In this document: positions 45,853 through 48,750 of the stretch, in pieces
Layout: each line of letters starts with the position of its first letter
Numbering within the stretch: position 1 is the first letter of the stretch
NCBI RefSeq assembly: GCF_001748365.1
Contig: NZ_BDHH01000029.1
Coordinates: 1 to 48,750, forward strand
DNA from: Fusibacter sp. 3D3
Lineage (GTDB): Bacteria > Bacillota > Clostridia > Peptostreptococcales > Acidaminobacteraceae
Reading direction: 5' to 3'
Length of the DNA: 48,750 nucleotides
Notes under the pieces: generated by a model
Database searches by the model: none
What the model was told of the DNA's origin: nothing
What the model saw: only the letters and a program-made list of their open reading frames with translations
Program-made: the position numbers and the translations under genes

Positions 45853-47208
45853 TTATCCCACAATTATTTTACCTTCAGGATAACGAATCGCTTTTCGTTT
45901 TGAAAGATTTCTATTACTAAGTGCAAGAACAATCGTCAGCGGTCCAAGTCTTCCAAAAAACATCGTCGCTGCGATGATGATTTTGCCTGCAAATGAAAGA
46001 TGAGGTGTCAACCCTAGCGATAGACCTACAGTTCCAAGTGCACTCATGGCTTCAAACAAAACATATTCAAGCGAAACATCTCGTTCTGTTATCGTCAGTA
46101 GAATCGTTACCGATATAAATACAAAACTCGCAATGAAAAATACTGCTAACGCACGGTTGATGATCTCTTTAGAAATTCTTCTATGCGCAAATTCAACATC
46201 GTCAACACCTTTTATAACCGATTTAACTTTAAGAAATATCACACCTATAGTTGTGGTCTTAACCCCACCAGCAGTTGATCCTGGAGACCCACCAACGAAC
46301 ATGAATAGAATTGTAAAGATCAATGTTGGCAATTTCAATTGAGCCATATCAAGCGTATTGAAACCTGCTGTTCTCGGTGTGATCGAGTGAAAAAGCGCAC
46401 CTAGAATCTTCCCTCCAAAACTCAAATTTCCAATTGTATTAGGATTATTCATTTCGAAGAGCATGACAATTACAAAGCCTGAAAAAATGAGACTCCCCGT
46501 CATTGTCAAAGCGAGCTTTGAGTGCAACGAAAGTTTTTTTGCATTTTTTACGCCTCCGATGTCAACAATAACTGAAAAACCGAGACCACCCAATACGATT
46601 AAAAGTATAATGACAATAGAAACCAGCGGATCACTAACGTATTGTGTCAAACTCACACCATTGCCCATAATGTCAAATCCTGCGTTACAAAAAGCAGATA
46701 CAGAGTGAAATACAGCATAATAAAAACCATTTTTAGGACCAAATTGCGGTATAAATCTTATTGAAAGAAATAAAGCGCCAATGAATTCTATGCCAAGCGT
46801 TGTCAAGACGATATATAGAGTGAGCCTAATAACCCCAGATATGGAGAATTGATTAAGTGCCTCTTGCATAATCAGTCTATTTCTTAAACTTATTTTCTTT
46901 CCTAATATAATCGCTATTGATGTTGCCATTGTCATAAAGCCAAGGCCACCTATTTGAATTAAGAGCAATATAACTGTTTTGCCGAATACGCTCCAATACG
47001 TTCCTGTGTCCACAACTACAAGTCCTGTCACACAAACAGCAGAAGTAGATGTAAATATAGAATTGATAAAAGATGTAGATTGCCCATTTACTGATGATAT
47101 CGGTAACATAAGTAAAAACGTTCCCAAAAGAATCGTTCCAGCAAATCCCAATACCAAGATTTGAGCAGGTTTCAATCCTTTTTTGAGACCGTGTCTTAAT
47201 CGTTCCAT
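45853..47208 (-). CDS. ktrB: K+ transporter channel subunit KtrB (TrkH family)
   Basis: A 451-residue membrane protein with four M1-P-M2 repeats. Selectivity-loop patterns are seen in FTSTSAVCVTGLVV, HSVSAFCNAGFDIMGN, ITPRTAGFNTLDM and EAMSALGTVGLSLG. GGGGGGACACA precedes the ATG. A candidate promoter TTTGCT/TATAAT with a 16-base gap lies near 47262. It is the pore for KtrA. Confidence 0.94.
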   Translation of the reverse strand: MERLRHGLKKGLKPAQILVLGFAGTILLGTFLLMLPISSVNGQSTSFINSIFTSTSAVCVTGLVVVDTGTYWSVFGKTVILLLIQIGGLGFMTMATSIAIILGKKISLRNRLIMQEALNQFSISGVIRLTLYIVLTTLGIEFIGALFLSIRFIPQFGPKNGFYYAVFHSVSAFCNAGFDIMGNGVSLTQYVSDPLVSIVIILLIVLGGLGFSVIVDIGGVKNAKKLSLHSKLALTMTGSLIFSGFVIVMLFEMNNPNTIGNLSFGGKILGALFHSITPRTAGFNTLDMAQLKLPTLIFTILFMFVGGSPGSTAGGVKTTTIGVIFLKVKSVIKGVDDVEFAHRRISKEIINRALAVFFIASFVFISVTILLTITERDVSLEYVLFEAMSALGTVGLSLGLTPHLSFAGKIIIAATMFFGRLGPLTIVLALSNRNLSKRKAIRYPEGKIIVG

Positions 47209-47422
47209 TGTGTCCCCCCTATTGAATACTGCTATGATTATTTTTGCGCTTAAAGGTACTTATATATTATACATTTTTTTAAGCAAAAGCAAAACCAAAT
47301 TTGAAATATAAATGGTGGGGGAGAATAAAAGTCTATAGATAGATACATAAATGACAATATTAATCCCCCAGCTATGCTGGGGAGAATAGAGTAAACAGAA
47401 GTGTTACGTCGATTATAATAAA

Positions 47423-47477
47423 GCCTCCTATGTTACAATGATAATGGTGTCGTAAGCCATATCAAAACATAGGAGGC
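47423..47477 (+). promoter_or_regulatory. Hairpin hiding the transposase ribosome binding site
   Basis: GCCTCCTATGTT (47423-47434) is perfectly complementary to AACATAGGAGGC (47466-47477), which contains the AGGAGG used by tnpA. IS200 elements are known to limit their own translation by such a stem. Confidence 0.85.
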
Positions 47478-47484
47478 GGTCCCA

Positions 47485-47907
47485 ATGGACAATTCAAGTT
47501 TATCACACTGTAAGTGGAAATGCCAATACCACATAGTTTTTATACCTAAGTATAGAAGAAAGGTGATGTTCGGACAAACAAAGGCAGATATAAGAGAAAT
47601 ATTGAAGAAGTTATGTGAATATAAAAAAGTAGAAATAATAGAAGGAGCAGTATGTTCAGACCATGTGCATCTATGTGTTAGTATCCCGCCTAAGCTATCT
47701 GTATCAGAGTTTGTGGGATACCTAAAAGGTAAAAGTGCGCTCATGATATTTGATAAACATTCAGAGCATGGAAGCAAATGGGATGGGAAATTTTGGACAA
47801 GAGGCTACTATGTATCAACAGTAGGAAATATTACAGAAGAAGCCATAAAACGTTATATTCAAGAACAACAAGAGGAAGCAAAAATTGAAGAAACAAAAAG
47901 AAGATAG
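47485..47907 (+). CDS. tnpA: IS200-type Y1 transposase
   Basis: A 140-residue HUH single-strand transposase of usual length. Opening CKWKCQYHIVFIPKYRR, the HUH pair in CSDHVHLCVSIPP and the catalytic Tyr in the GYYVSTVGN helix region are present. It acts on single-stranded DNA at the element's hairpin ends. It appears intact. Confidence 0.94.
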   Translation: MDNSSLSHCKWKCQYHIVFIPKYRRKVMFGQTKADIREILKKLCEYKKVEIIEGAVCSDHVHLCVSIPPKLSVSEFVGYLKGKSALMIFDKHSEHGSKWDGKFWTRGYYVSTVGNITEEAIKRYIQEQQEEAKIEETKRR

Positions 47908-48119
47908 CCTCTTTTAGAGGCTGTTGGTAGTAAAGCTTGCGACACCCGCCTTTAAGGCGTGCAAGTAAACAGCCCTTATAGGGCTAATTTCAAACCACCA
48001 CTTGAAGTGGTGGTTGATGACTCAAATTGATATCAAAAGAAAATACGGTTAATGTGTTTATAAATTATAGAGTGGGGTATTAAGAAATCTGTCACGATAA
48101 ATAAAGATTAAAAAAAGTG

Positions 48120-48148
48120 TTGACATCAGTCTGGATATTTAGTATTAT
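48120..48148 (+). promoter_or_regulatory. rRNA promoter P1 (right)
   Basis: TTGACA (48120-48125), 17-base spacer, TATTAT (48143-48148). Followed by GTTGC...GCAAC, a small hairpin. Confidence 0.88.
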
Positions 48149-48215
48149 GAATAAGTTGCCTCACAGCGAAGCAACAAACACAAAAGAGCTTCAAAAAAAA
48201 AGAATAAAAAAAGTG

Positions 48216-48244
48216 TTGACTTAGCACAGACGAGCTGATATACT
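48216..48244 (+). promoter_or_regulatory. rRNA promoter P2 (right)
   Basis: TTGACT (48216-48221), 17-base spacer, TATACT (48239-48244). Followed by GTCGT-GTGAA-ACGAC. P1 and P2 share the GTGTTGAC and GAATAAG flanks, suggesting duplication. Confidence 0.87.
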
Positions 48245-48249
48245 GAATA

Positions 48250-48552
48250 AGCTGTCGTGTGAAACGACAACACACAGGACCTTGAAAATTGAATAGCGCA
48301 AATGAATTAAAACACGCAATTCTTTGAGCTTATGGAAACTACTAAGAGCAATCTTGGCAGAAGAAATTGCTTAATAGAAACAAAGTGATAAAGTCAAAAT
48401 GGAAGCTTAGGTGGAAGTGGAGACAAACGGAAAAACAAAAGCCAAATAGACCTTTGGGTCGAAAATGGAAGTTAGCTCATTTATGAGTCCGGTTTACGTT
48501 TGCTAACAAACGTTAGATTGGATTTGTTTAACGAAGTTAAACAAAAAGGATT
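48250..48552 (+). other. Leader of right rRNA operon
   Basis: Matches the left leader except that it lacks the 120-base insert and instead has about 58 extra bases (48488-48546) just before 16S. These fold into ACGTTTG-CTAA-CAAACGT (48496-48513) and TTTGTTTAAC-GAA-GTTAAACAAA (48523-48545). Confidence 0.8.

Positions 48553-48750
<198 letters not shown>

Larger units (their letters stand above)
47361..48020 (+). mobile_element. IS200/IS605-family insertion sequence (IS200 type)
   Basis: A single Y1 transposase gene between subterminal hairpins rather than terminal inverted repeats: left CCCCAGC-TAT-GCTGGGG (47366-47382), right AACCACCACTT-G-AAGTGGTGGTT (47993-48015). More hairpins (AGCCC-TTATA-GGGCT at 47971-47985) lie near the right end. 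No tnpB. Exact cut sites cannot be fixed by eye. It is inserted between ktrB and the rRNA promoters. Confidence 0.85.

Noticed and set aside
47209-47300. c-di-AMP riboswitch before ktrB
   Set aside because: The likely 5' UTR is only about 50-70 bases, too short for a ydaO-type riboswitch, and no conserved core was seen.
47433-47777. 114-codon minus-strand frame inside the IS200 transposase gene
   Set aside because: It is antisense to an intact, recognisable transposase and has no ribosome binding site.

Overview
The window looks like a draft contig from a low-GC, anaerobic, amino-acid-fermenting member of the Clostridia (Bacillota). The evidence is four T-box leaders, Clostridia-type ribosome binding sites and promoters, the order zapA / small U32-like ORF / mutS2, KtrAB potassium uptake, an indolepyruvate:ferredoxin oxidoreductase and a phosphate butyryltransferase. 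The genus cannot be fixed by eye; a Fusibacter-like lineage is only a guess. Both ends lie inside 16S rRNA genes that point outward. The first 29 bases are not 16S: they closely match the Nextera (Tn5) Read-1 adapter, so the left edge is an assembly artefact.

Layout. 1-1248: adapter remnant, partial 16S (minus), its leader and promoter, and a gene-free gap. 1249-8050: TPR protein, ptb-iorA-iorB operon, second TPR protein, nadK. 8209-13458: radical SAM/B12 protein, then plus-strand genes for a hypothetical protein, a secreted DUF2680-like protein and an OmpR-type two-component system. 13455-20026: T-box(Ile)-ilvA facing T-box(Leu)-leuACDB plus an alkyltransferase-like gene, together covering steps of branched-chain amino acid synthesis. 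20160-24527: pseudo-receiver protein, T-box(Arg)-argS, rhomboid protease and a GNAT-TudS fusion. 24540-31304: mutS2, a 56-residue U32-like fragment, zapA, an orphan EIIB-like protein, a CvfB-like S1 protein, csp and an ABC-F ATPase. 31502-40291: DHH phosphoesterase, metallophosphoesterase, a TetR-adaptor-RND efflux operon with a clear two-operator promoter, and a cytosolic ParB-like/BMP fusion protein. 40546-47208: T-box(Phe)-pheST, an rRNA/tRNA methyltransferase, ktrA and ktrB. 47361-48750: an IS200-type element beside tandem rRNA promoters, a leader and a partial 16S (plus).

How it works together. Amino acid supply dominates. Four separate tRNA-sensing leaders carry readable specifier codons ATC (Ile), CTC (Leu), CGC (Arg) and TTC (Phe), each matching the gene it controls. 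The ior/ptb operon suggests the reverse flow: oxidation of aryl-pyruvates to acyl-CoA, then to acyl-phosphate. The rest is housekeeping (NAD kinase, MutS2, ZapA, cold shock, K+ uptake) and envelope stress or efflux functions.

I found no CRISPR array, phage, tRNA gene or clearly new defence system. The most unusual items are the GNAT-TudS fusion, the DUF2680/sensor-kinase pair sharing a glycine-methionine motif, the ParB-like/BMP cytosolic protein, the U32-like mini-protein behind a terminator, two families of short dispersed repeats, and the head-to-head rRNA operons with different leader hairpins.
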